NCBI GenBank assembly: GCA_028015205.1
Contig: CM051517.1
Location: forward strand, 52,637,455-52,701,454
Reading direction: 5' to 3'
Origin: Mytilisepta virgata
Lineage: Eukaryota > Mollusca > Bivalvia > Mytilida > Mytilidae
Length of the DNA: 64,000 bases
Shown here: piece by piece, positions 1 to 9,896 of the stretch
Position numbering within the stretch: the first letter of the stretch is position 1
Layout: each line of letters begins with the position of its first letter
Position numbers and translations under genes: made by a program
The notes under the pieces: generated by a model
The model's input: only the letters and a program-made list of their open reading frames with translations
Databases searched by the model: none
Told to the model about the DNA's origin: nothing

Positions 1-501
1 CTCTAATAATTAGTCTTTTATCCAATATAAAACACATTAAAAGTGAAACTTATGAGGTTTGAAATTATTCAGTATTTAAATGAGTTATTGGTTTAGATCA
101 TGTAGATATATGTATAATTCAATGTTTTGGGACAAAGCAATGGAGAAAAAGGGCACGTCAGATATATGTCATTATTAGAATGTTTGAATTTGATTTCTTC
201 TTTTCCTTCTCTTTCGAAAAAATCTTTAGTCTATCATAAATAATTATTTATATGAGTAGGTAATATTGCGTCCAGTTGACCTGATAGTAACTGAATAAAA
301 ACATAAATACATCTCTGCTAAAAGTTTAGAGATTATAAAAATGCCCAAGAGCATTGTATAACCCTCAATATAATATATTTTTTAAAACAATATTTATAAT
401 AATTGTTATGTCGTACTATATATTATGAATAAATGTGGTTCTGGTCGACAGAAAGGTATGAGCAGGAATAGAAAATAGATTACTTTTATTGTTTGAAAAT
501 C
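1..501. other. AT-rich stretch, nothing recognised
   Basis: No repeat family, RNA gene or convincing open frame is visible. The last part may be the 5' untranslated region of the small candidate exon that starts at 502. Confidence 0.5.
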
Positions 502-586
502 ATGTCAGCACTTCGGGAATACATGAGCTTGATTAAAGAATTACACGAATTAATAGAAGAAGGAAAAACACATGGTCGATTAGCAG
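502..586 (+). CDS. Candidate first coding exon, 28 codons, function unknown
   Basis: An ATG at 502 opens 28 codons rich in Glu, Leu, Lys and His (core LIKELHELIEEGKTHG), which would form an amphipathic helix. It ends at a plausible splice donor, GCAG followed by GTTAGT at 587, in phase 1. Read through, the frame meets TAG at once, so it only makes sense as an exon. The codon choice looks more protein-like than the surrounding AT-rich sequence. I do not recognise the family, and no second exon could be placed because a Pearl-like element begins about 75 bases downstream. It could be the start of a gene with a long first intron, a relic, or chance. Confidence 0.25.
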
Positions 587-659
587 GTTAGTCATCTTCT
601 ACAAATTTACATAGCACACAATTTATTCACTCCGCTGTATACATGATCGTATAAATATA

Positions 660-1318
660 ACAAGTCTCCCAGGAACCTTTATCGCTCACATGGACCATCT
701 CCATGTTGACTGACAGCCTGGAACACTGCTGACAAGTTCCAATCGGCTCTCTCGTTTCAAACAAGAAGATTTTCCAGTGAACGTTCCTATTAGGTCTTAT
801 GTTTAACTCTGGCAGCCATCTTCAATCGGATATAATTCTGAAAGAGAACCAAATAATGACAATTGCTGCTAACTTTTGTTCCAATTGGCCAAGTGATTTC
901 AGACGAGAAGATTTTTAAGTAAATTGTTCATATTGTCCTATGTTAATCTATGTTTGGCTCTTGCACTCATCTTGGAAGGCGGACGGGGTCATTGGAAAGA
1001 GAACCACATAATAACCATTGCTGCCAAGTTTGTTCCAATTGGCCGAGTGGTTTCAGACAAAAAGATGTTTAAGTAAATTTCCCATAGGGTCCTATGTTTA
1101 ACAATGTTCTGCTCTGGTGGACAAGTTGGATGACAGACCGGGTCATCGGATACGATTCTGAAATAGGACCACCTAAGGACCATTGCTGCTAAGTTTTGTT
1201 ATAATTGGATGAGTGGTTTCAGAGGAGATATTCGTTAAAGGAAAGTTTACGATGACGAACGTCGGAAGTGAATCGATGACAATAGCTCACATGTTCCTTT
1301 GGTCCAGCTTAGCTAAAA
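660..1318 (+). mobile_element. Pearl/Helentron-like non-autonomous element, copy A
   Basis: The left end (caagtctcccaggaacc, then tatcgctca) and the right end (tccagcttagctaaaaag) match the ends of the better preserved copy at 21941-22697. Between them are about three diverged core repeats of roughly 150-160 bp. Each carries 'ttccaattggcc', 'agtggtttcaga', 'cccatagggtcctatgtt' and 'gtcatcgg' in the same order. Elements with ~160-bp tandem cores are known in bivalves as Pearl or MgE-type and have been grouped with Helentrons. No coding capacity is present. This copy is older than copy B, judged by its divergence and missing segments. Confidence 0.7.
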
Positions 1319-1395
1319 AGATATGTATATTTATTAAAGGAAAAATTAAATTCGGACGTCTTTAATTTCAACTTTCTTTTTTTTAAATTTCAAAT

Positions 1396-1716
1396 ACAAA
1401 TTTAAAAATGAAAATTGAAAAAGCAAATTTCAAATTTCATTTTTCAATTTTCAAATGAAAATTAAAGAATGAAAAATGAAAAAGCAAGTTGTAAATTTAA
1501 TTTTTCAATTTTCAAATCAAAATTGAAAAATGAAAAAGCAATATTAAAATTTCATTTTTAAATTTTCAGTTTTCAAATCAAAATTGAAAAATGAAAAATG
1601 GAAAAGCAAGTTGCAAATTTAATTTTTCAATTTTCAAATTAAAATTGAAAAATGAAAAATGAAAAGCAAGTGGTAAATTTCATTTTTTAATTTTCAGATA
1701 AAAATTGAAAAATGTT
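1396..1716. repeat. Self-complementary minisatellite, ~60-bp unit x5
   Basis: Five units are marked by 'gcaa' near 1423, 1484, 1538, 1606 and 1666, so the period is about 54-68 bp. Each unit pairs an 'aaaattgaaaaatgaaaaa' arm with a 'tttcatttttcaatttt' arm, so every unit can fold into a hairpin and neighbouring units can cross-pair. It is almost pure A/T apart from the short gcaag spacer. It follows the Pearl-like copy A by about 75 bp. Confidence 0.9.
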
Positions 1717-3239
1717 TAGCCGCTTTATACACGGGCCTGCATCAATTCCAATGCATTGATAAAAAATGTAAGGTATTCCATCGCGTTAGAAATTTAGTCT
1801 TCAAGGTGAAGCGACGTACATTTGTAAAATTTCTTACACTCGAGAAAGATATTCCGACCGTTCATATTTGTCAAATTTAAAGTCCAATTAAGTACAATGT
1901 AAGAAAATGCAATCGATACAATGTGAAGCAATCAACTATTGATCAAAATTTAGTTAAAAAATGTACACTAATTTTGCTAAGCATTTGAAGAATCTTATCT
2001 AGATAAACGTAGTCACCTATAAAATTAAATTTAATTTACTTTAATGGAATTTAGAAGCGGAAATTTTCATGTGTTTTACGCGAATGCATAAGCTGGGTTT
2101 TAATGTTCAGATAGGTCAAGTATACTGGAAATATTAAAAGATAACAAAGGGATTCGATTCTCTTCGTTATTAAAATTAATGATTGACAGTTTAGCGTTAA
2201 ATTGAATTCATCAAACATTTATTAATAGAATGAATGAACATTGTCTATCAATAAGTAAAGGATGTCTGACAATGAGAATCAATGAAATCAAACCGTATGA
2301 CCATCATGGCTTTAGTTTCAGACTGGAGACGTCTACAACAAATTCTTGTTGTCTAAAACGTACTGCAAATGTTATGAGTTCTTAGCTACAGAATCATTAC
2401 ATACGTGTTTCATGAGAAATATATAGAAGTTTTGTCTGCTATTTTTTTGTATTATGTCAGTATTATAACAAATTTGTTTTTAAATATGCTGAAAAATATG
2501 CACTAACAAAAACTGCAACTATGTTCTTTATCAAATATTTTTTTCTAAATATAAAATAAATTCAATTACTAAGCGTAAAAAAAGGATAAAGAAAAAAAAA
2601 AAAACAATCAAACCAAACTGTTCCAAACAGGTTAGCCTAAATCAGTACAAGGTCAATTTGTACATGTACCACCATTTTACTTGTATAAAAGAACTTGACA
2701 TAAATTGTTTTTGGAGTGTAACATATTTTCTCAACGTTTTGGATAAATCGCAAATAGTAGATCATCATGCAAACTAACTGCTGTGGAAAGTTATGATTTT
2801 TCTACATTGCTCACGATCTTATCAAAGAAAAGTTGAGTGCAGTGATATACTGGTCTTTTGAATCTTCTGGTTTAAATTATACTTTTTGCAACAGTCTAAA
2901 AGCTTTTTCATTCATGAACAGTATGCAAATTACAGTTGTTGGACAACCGATGACATTATCAAGGCCCTTTATTTCTTATTGGACAACATTTTTATTCGTT
3001 TTGACAATACTTTGCACCATTGCCGGCTTGTCGAAATGGGGAGATATATACTATAATTTATGATGAATTTATTTTTTCAGTTTCTTACTTCCCCTTTCTT
3101 GATGGAGAAGTGCATGTGGCAACATCTTCTGTACATATGACAGCTTGTACGTTTTGCACGAATTTGCTCAAGATGAGATGATTTTAATAAGCGAAACCAT
3201 ACAATCACTAATTAAACATCGATTAAAGAGTAATTGTTA
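1717..3239. other. AT-rich stretch without recognised genes
   Basis: It contains a poly-A run near 2590-2604 and an open frame at 2833-3060 (76 codons) with one hydrophobic segment near its end. That frame starts at TTG, has no recognisable domain and sits in AT-rich DNA, so I do not call it a gene. Confidence 0.5.
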
Positions 3240-3610
3240 TTTTGAAACTCCTGGGATGATGCCTCTGCTGGTGGACGCTAGGTCCCCGAGGGTATTTGCC
3301 AACCCAGTCGTCAGACTTGTCTGACATGATTATTCATTGATTTGTTACAGAAATTACCAGTATTTAGCAAAATTCAAAAATAATAGAAATACTAAGGATT
3401 CATTCCTTGTATTGCACATTGTAGATCTCCTTAGCTGAAATTTGGCTTTCTATTTCGGTATTTTTGGTTGAGTACTTCTTGTTTAATATAAGTTTGGTTT
3501 TTGGTCTTCCAAATGTTTCGGTTTTAATGCTGCTGATGAGAGGTAACTTCTTGAAATGCGTCGTATACAGCATAGTATAAATTTAATATATCTAATATTA
3601 GTATCTTTGA
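3240..3610 (+). mobile_element. PLE-type dispersed repeat carrying a hammerhead ribozyme
   Basis: The order of blocks matches an abundant mussel repeat that I recall. First comes a GC-richer lead ('ggtggacgctaggtccccga', 'ccaacccagtcgtcagac', 'tgacatgattatt'). Next come 'aaattac' and 'actaagga', then the 'gtacttcttgttt' block, the hammerhead core at 3527-3573, and a 'tagtatctttgaattgttat' end. Hammerheads at such positions are known from Penelope-like elements. The copy has no open frame, and its boundaries are approximate. Confidence 0.65.
3527..3573 (+). ncRNA. Hammerhead ribozyme, type I (copy 1)
   Basis: The core is CTGATGA (3533-3539) and GAAA (3553-3556). Stem I pairs ATGCTG (3527-3532) with CAGCAT (3568-3573), six Watson-Crick pairs. 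Stem II pairs GAGG (3540-3543) with TCTT (3549-3552), including two G-U pairs, around a TAACT loop. Stem III is TGC/GTA with a GTC loop. The predicted cleavage is after TA at 3566-3567. All core elements fall where the fold needs them. Stem II is weak because of its G-U pairs, so activity is uncertain. Confidence 0.7.
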
Positions 3611-4019
3611 ATTGTTATTTTATTATAGATTTCACAAGCCGCTAAACACTTTTCAAAGGTTTTATATGTAGTTATCAAAATCTTTTAGCTAAATACCCGG
3701 CTTCCAGAAAACCACATGAACGGGTTCCCCCATCCTAATTTCTATTGTAGTATCGTGAATAAATGGAAAAGTCTCCCCAATAACCCATAGAATCTTGGAA
3801 GTTACTTAAGATATTTTCATACAAATATGATATTTTGTTTAATTCTGTAAAAGGTGCTCTTTCTCCGGATGACATGAAGACTTTAAATTTTATATCGGCC
3901 TCTCATGAATACTGTCGAATTCTATTCTATAAATTCTATTGAATTCGATGACGAGATATCATTAAACCCTTTAGGAAGTAACAAGAAATCTGCTGCTGTG
4001 TGTTTGTTTTTCAGATATT
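3611..4019. other. Stretch without recognised features
   Basis: No repeat or open frame of interest is visible. Short stretches such as 'gattctattctataaattctattgaattc' type AT repeats occur near 3910-3950. Confidence 0.4.
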
Positions 4020-4262
4020 ATTGCCATGTATTCAGGGAATGTTGAACTGTGACCGTATTGCCATGTATGTGGAAAACTTTGAACTGTTACGGTAAAAGTA
4101 TTTTTTGTATACAGAAAACTTTGAACTGTTAACGTATTTTATGTATGCAGATAAATTTGAACTGTTACCGTATTTTATGTATGCAGAGAACTTTGAGGTG
4201 TTCCCGTATTTTCATGTATGCAGAAAACTCTGAACTGTTACCGTATTTTTAGGTATGCAGGG
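4020..4262. repeat. Minisatellite, ~37-bp unit x6
   Basis: Six units contain 'tttgaactgttaccgtatt' and 'atgtatgcagaaaac'. The GAACTGT (or equivalent) landmarks lie at 4044, 4081, 4123, 4159, 4195 and 4232, so the period is 36-37 bp with one unit of 42. The units differ by scattered substitutions. The unit does not encode a repeated peptide, because the 37-bp period shifts frame. Confidence 0.9.
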
Positions 4263-4789
4263 AACGATCTGGCATCAAGAAATTGGTCATGATCTCCATA
4301 TTCTACGTTTTCTCATATTTGGGAAATTTTCTTGCGATACCGCAGGACATTAGGTATTGGCCATCTCTCGTTTACCGGAGAGGCCGGTTTTTAAACTGGT
4401 ACCAGTTTAGAACTTAGTTTTTAAGGTTCGTGATAATATGGGCTTCCGTATCGGTGGTCGTGACCTTCTTTCTCTCCCATAGAGGAATTTTGCATTCATG
4501 GTTACCAGTGAAGCGCAGGCTTGCCAAACAATAGGTTAACTATCGACGGCTTGTTTTATCCTCTTGCCAGATTCTGTTGCCAAAATTAAACTGTGGCCGT
4601 ATTATTCCACTTATTTCAGCTGTTGCTTTTTATATAACTTAATGAATATTTTATTAATATCACCATATACGAGAGCCTTTGCTACAATGTACATGTAGTT
4701 TTATAGTTAGATCGAGCACATTCTTAGTTTTACAGTAAAAAAGATCCTCCTGTCAATATTATGTACAGTCCAACCATGTTTTGCAGTCT
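4263..4789. other. Stretch with an 18-bp perfect palindrome
   Basis: TAAACTGGT/ACCAGTTTA at 4392-4409 is a perfect 18-bp palindrome. It lies beside the shorter self-complementary 'ctctcg...cggagag' just upstream. Nothing else is recognised. Confidence 0.6.
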
Positions 4790-4965
4790 AACCTCCCCCA
4801 CCACTTCAGTGTCTGTACCAAGTCAGACTATCCTGACTCTCTGTTATGTTTATGTTTGTCTTTTGTGTTTTTTTATGTTTTTTTTTCTCCGGGGTTCTGT
4901 CTGTGGGTGACGTTGATTGATTGTTACGACCTTTCCAATTATCCATTTTGTTTATGATAGTCATA
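4790..4965 (+). repeat. Dispersed repeat family R1, copy 1
   Basis: It shares with 29450-29630 and 36640-36832 the blocks 'cc(c)caccact', 'aagtcagactatcctgactc', 'tgtttttttatg', 'ccggggttctgtctg', 'gggtgacgttgattgatt' and 'gacctttcc(a/t)attatccatttt'. All three are in the same orientation and end just after 'ccatttt'. The shared 3' end suggests the tail of a retroelement, but no coding part is attached. The family name R1 is mine. Confidence 0.8.
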
Positions 4966-6189
4966 CACGATTATAAATGCATCATTTTTTGATGGAGCAT
5001 TACGTGAACAATTACATACATGAAATATGTGAACCCAATTTGAAGACCATGGTGAAATTTTTGATAAATTCCGTATCGCATGCTGTATCAACCCAAAGGC
5101 CATCTCACTGATACTAGACGCTCGGGTTGATGTGGTTTGTGTTCCGCATTTTCCAATGCATTATTCTATATATAGCAGTATCTTGGTTTTTGTCTTTCAA
5201 AATGTATACCAATATTTCATTTATATGAGACAAGATTATATCACACTGCACTAACATTGGGATATCAATATATTGTATTTTAAAAATTAGAATGCGTTGG
5301 TGTCCTCGATGGTCAATAAAATTAGTATTGGATTATTTGGCAATGACAACTTGACTACTCTACCTTTTGTTCCCAAATGACTTGCATATCTGTAATCAGT
5401 TTATGATCTATAAAAATCATGAAAATAATGTAAAACATTAATTACTACCAGTTTAAATGCACAGTAAATAACCTGATGTGTGCTGATTAAGGTATTTTAT
5501 GAGGGATAGAAGATATATTGTTTGATTATGACGGATACAATTCTTAAAAAACAGTTTCCATACAAAATTGACGGCCTAGGGATGGTTACGTGGTTCGATT
5601 AATAAATAAAAGGGATTGGAAAATTTTCTATTTGAAAGAGTGGTATAATATAGATATTTTATTTCAGATGCAACAGAAATATATATTTCATGACATCAAT
5701 TTTGATGCAAAAGATTATATTCTTAAGAAACGATGGCTTAAACATCAGTATCATCTGGAAATAGTTCCAACTGGGAATTCACGTTTACAAGTACAACGAC
5801 AGATAAAACAGTGTGTGGTATTATTACGTGATGATTTCTGTTTTAACAATGATTTATTTCTGAGGTTATTTACATAAAACAGGAAAGGTCAACGACATAC
5901 CAATCAATTAATGCCATCCAATGAACAGGAATACAGACAACAAATAACATAGACGGCACAAAACACGGACATCGCAACTTCAACGAGTGAGGCAGTCTAC
6001 CTTAGTACAGAAATTGAAAAGTGGTAGGGTTAAACTGGTTTTTTGGGTACAGTAACCTCACCATTATCTATCCTGACACTCTTGTACACCATAAAAGCCA
6101 ATGGAATATGACTACGAAAAAGGTGACCGCTATCTATAAATGTTGAAATGTGTTGGTCGGTACATAATTTAGATAGATTATATTTTAGT
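4966..6189. other. Stretch with an unrecognised open frame and a PLE-tail-like patch
   Basis: An open frame of 95 codons runs 5590-5877, includes the block FHDINFDAKDYILKKRW, and has no recognised domain. It is preceded by a polypyrimidine-AG near 5668 and could be exon-like, but I cannot support it as a gene. From about 5883 to 6000 an A/C-rich patch ('acagacaacaaataac', 'acggcacaaaacacggac') resembles the PLE tails found elsewhere in the window. Confidence 0.35.
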
Positions 6190-6239
6190 CAGAAAATGTC
6201 TACTATATATTGTCCAAATGCAAGATATAAATTCCCAAT

Positions 6240-6335
6240 ACAATTAAACAAGGGCCAATAAATACATTTGATGCACTGTATTGCCATTTCGTTGACTGAC
6301 AACTCATCAGCAGTGCTCGAGATCAAAATATTGGA
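6240..6335 (-). mobile_element. Hammerhead-bearing repeat, minus-strand copy
   Basis: About 60 bp match the plus-strand copy at 8385-8450, from 'atctcgagcactg' through the ribozyme core to 'gtgcatcaaat' and 'tttatt', with two substitutions and a short indel in the compared block. It is probably the ribozyme end of a PLE-type or retrozyme-type repeat; the rest of the element is not recognisable. Confidence 0.65.
6273..6316 (-). ncRNA. Hammerhead ribozyme, type I (copy 2)
   Basis: On the minus strand the core CTGATGA corresponds to 6304-6310 and GAAA to 6287-6290. Stem I pairs GCACTG (6311-6316) with CAGTGC (6273-6278), six perfect pairs. Stem II pairs GTTG with CAAC around TCAGT. Stem III is only TGG facing CAA, so one internal pair is mismatched. 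The cleavage dinucleotide TA lies at 6279-6280. Minimal stem III is usual for hammerheads in retroelements, where dimers are thought to be the active form. Confidence 0.75.
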
Positions 6336-8340
6336 AAAATGTGTTAAAATTAAATCATTATCGGCCGTCGAACAAAACAAATCAGTAATGAAATCAAACC
6401 CTAAGATTAATCAGCTTAAATAGACCAGTGCACTTATTTTTTTCTATTCAAGTCTAATGGTGTTTGGAAAAAAAAAGAAATATTGGTAGACAATTCAAGC
6501 TGATGTAATATACCGATGCCAACGGGATGTTTTTACATTTCTAATAGTGCTTTGACAACCATAAGGTATAATCATGTTTTATAATATACGATATTGAATT
6601 CTTACAAATCCTACAAATACATTAGCAAATAGAAAAACAGTATTGAACATTGAAATGATTAAATATAAATAAATTTATAAAATCTTAAAAGAAAATAGAA
6701 AAAAAAATAATCTCAAAAAGACGGTCCCATTTCATCAGAACAGTTTTAATTTACTAAGAATGTAGGAAGAATGTTTTATTTACAAGTACAATGCATTGTA
6801 ATATTTTTGTTAACCTTTTCTTGGTCATTTTTCTATGGTATTTAAATTTACTGTACACTGTACAATATTCTTTTTTCCAGGCTATCCACACATTTTGCCT
6901 TAAGCGCTGTTGATGAAAATTACACATCAAGCCGACCAAAATTATTGTAATTTAATTTATAACAATTTATAACTAAATTTTATATGTGCTATGGGGCAAA
7001 GTTCTTTTGGTATATAATATTTAAGCAAAAACAAATACAATAGGAAAAGTCCAAAGATAAGACAACTCGTAAGAATGCAACATAACAGACAAATGCCACA
7101 AAGATACATGTATGACTAAAAGAATAAACGTTCCACTGGTTATGCTCAAGACCAATTCTGTTTCAAAGCGAAAGTAATTATCCAAAACGTTGAAGAGAAA
7201 ATTCAAAAATTTAATATTTAAATCATGGGGAGACAAATGTTCCTAATTGGCCAAAAGGTTGAATAAAACCACTTTAGGATAGATCTATGCACGAGGGATA
7301 TAATCGGCGGTGTTCTAAAAAAATAACAATGACAAACTCTAAGTAAACAGCAAACATGATCGGTTATTTCTTTAAAAAAAATGGCAATAGGGACTAGTTT
7401 TCTAATTTTGCTTTAATGGCGCATGACGCAATCAGACCATTAAAGCAGCATGTAAATACTAAATTTGAGTTTGTTTTCTTCTTTGTTTTCTCTGATTTTA
7501 TTATAGGCAGAGATAAACATTTTCATAAACAAAGTGCATTTTATTACAGAATTATTTATTTTAAATGGACTTCTTATTTTTCTGGTGAGAAAGCAATAAT
7601 TGAGACTGTAAGTGCAATCTATTTATCTAAGCCTGATAAGACATCCGTTGAAATGTCATTTCCGAGTGTCGACAGAATAGATTGAATGGACAATTCTTAC
7701 TTCCGAAAATATTTTGCATCGTCTGAATCAGTAGACTGTTTTAAATGGTTATTGTTTTACTTGTGTAGATAAATTGCAAGATTATTTATTAATAATACAA
7801 ATCTATATTAGCTAAAAAGCAATTACAATTATTCAGACAGAAACCACAAAACGTATCAAAGAGCATTGTTTCATTACATGCCTGAAAACAAAATCAAAAA
7901 TTCAATTCAATATTTATTTGAGACTTTTTATATGTTATACGGTACAAATGTACCATTTTACAAAGAAGGGATTGCTGGAAAATTTGAAGGGCGAATATCG
8001 TAAGTCCAACAAAAAGATACAACTGAGATAGACAAGGACGGGTGAGTAGCTTCTACCTCTTATTAGACACCCATCGTACTACTATTGTTAATGTACAGAC
8101 TAAAAAGTAATGATCTAAAGGAAGTTTAATAGTTGTACCAGTTGTAATCGAACAGTACACGAATTCTCTAAACCTAAAACATAACCGAACGGAAAATCTT
8201 GAAGTTGAGATGTGTACCAGATTAAAGACCAATAGCCATATCGATGAACACGACTAGGTAGAATTTCAGGAAATTTAAATACAAACAAGAAGTGATCAGT
8301 TCCTTGTATAAAAACGTGAGTTTTTGCAACCCAGAAGGAA
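6336..8340. other. AT-rich stretch between two inverted hammerheads
   Basis: About 2 kb separates the two oppositely oriented ribozyme copies. A frame at 7416-7685 (89 codons) is hydrophobic at its start and has an internal TTATAG acceptor-like site, but no recognised domain. No element ends that would join the two hammerheads into one mobile unit are visible. Confidence 0.4.
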
Positions 8341-8379
8341 TTGCATAACAAACATCAATCGGCAATTTTTTTTTTACAA

Positions 8380-8460
8380 ATAATCATCTCGAGCACTGCT
8401 GATGAGTTGTCAGTCAACGAAATGGCCATATAGTGCATCAAATTTATTCGGTATTTTGTG
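8380..8460 (+). mobile_element. Hammerhead-bearing repeat, plus-strand copy
   Basis: It carries the same 'atctcgagcactg' lead and 'gtgcatcaaatttatt' tail as the minus-strand copy at 6240-6335. It ends near a run resembling other PLE-type 3' ends. No coding sequence is attached. Confidence 0.65.
8393..8436 (+). ncRNA. Hammerhead ribozyme, type I (copy 3)
   Basis: The core is CTGATGA (8399-8405) and GAAA (8419-8422). Stem I pairs GCACTG (8393-8398) with TAGTGC (8431-8436), five Watson-Crick pairs plus one G-U next to the cleavage site. Stem II pairs GTTG (8406-8409) with CAAC (8415-8418) around TCAGT. Stem III is TGG/CCA with almost no loop. Predicted cleavage is after TA at 8429-8430. This is the best-formed copy in the window. 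The change from G-C (copy 2) to G-U (copy 3) at the stem I closing pair keeps the pairing. Confidence 0.8.
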
Positions 8461-8599
8461 ATACATTTTATTATCGATGCCATATCAATATACTTACATT
8501 TAAAAAGCTGTTTGAATTGTCGGGATAACATTTGTTCATGTTATTCTACATTGGTAAATGTAGCTCCTTTTACGCTGCTTACTTGTGTTAACTGATATA

Positions 8600-8720
8600 T
8601 CTACACACAAGACTATGGCCTAAGGGACAATACGAACAATGAACAGCACAATATAACAACACTAAAAATCAAAGCATTAACAACACGGACCCCAATAAAA
8701 ACCAGAATGGTACACAGTTT
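8600..8720. repeat. Possible PLE-type tail fragment
   Basis: An A/C-rich block with 'acacggaccccaataaaaac' resembles the 'caacaaaaac(c/t)gggggtgaac' part of the PLE tails at 14000-14160 and 50060-50150. No reverse transcriptase sequence is adjacent. Confidence 0.35.
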
Positions 8721-9896
8721 CTGACTCTTATAACAACCGTCTTTATGTTCATGTACGTTTGTGTACATGTACAATCAGCAAAACGTCTTGTTCTGTGATA
8801 TAAACGAAACAAAAAAATAAAGATGGAAGATGATTGTGTGTCGAGTTCACTTTACATTCACTTTTAAAAATCATCTCGATGTAGACTATATGTATATTTA
8901 TCAATGTCTACATGGGTTTTTCTTCCGAGCATCTAAATAAGCATTCTCCACTCAGAAGACTTGGTTGAGGCCCTCAAAATTGTGTACTTTTTTCCTCTTT
9001 TGCAATTGGTTTTAAATATACTATATTTCATTTATACTGCAATATAAATCAACGCCGAACTTTTAAAAAATCGTATATTGTATTCAACCAAATCTATTAT
9101 CAGCATGATATGGTATGAAAATATTCTCGCGACCAAAAAATGGGAGGCAAAAGGAGTACATGTATTAGAAAGAGGTGCAAATTTAATGTTCTTTCACACC
9201 AAGGAGAAACCAAAATAACGCTAATAGCCGATTTAGGAAGGAGGATGAACTCCTGAACTCCAAATTGAAATTTTGATAATTTTTGTTGTATCAATTAAGA
9301 TAAAAGGATGTATGCGCCATAAGTAGTCTACAAAAATATTGAAAGCCATAAAGATTTTGCAGAACATGATTAAACTAACATTATCCATAATTTGTATATG
9401 ATTAAATTGTAATAAGACCAGTATTTTTCACTAAACAAAATTCCAAATGTAAACTAGGGACTTGTTTTATTGTGGCTCGTTCTATATTATTCCCATTAAT
9501 GATAAGTTAAGCTCGATAGCACAATGCATATTGTCTAAAACATCAAATTTATCGTCGGACAGATACCTATATATCAGTTAGTTTTCTCATTCAGAAGGGG
9601 TTACATATCCAGGAAATAATACTTCAGACAGACAATATTATAAATTACGAGCGTTACATAATTGTACTTTCATACGTTTAAATTCTGCCGAACAAGGTTT
9701 AGTCATCATTAAGTTCGGTAAATATGTAGTTTGAAGTACAATGTAACAGGGCCTATTTGATTTACTATGTTTTAAAATGGTTCTGTTTTGTTTCTGATGT
9801 TTGAAATCTATCAACGATAAGTATATTGCAAATATTTTAGAAGTTTTATAAAATTATAAATCCTTTGCAAACTTATTTGTTAACTAACTTAAGAAA
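8721..9896. other. Stretch without recognised features
   Basis: TACATGTA-type palindromes occur (for example near 8764). I see no repeat family, RNA gene or credible exon. Confidence 0.45.
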
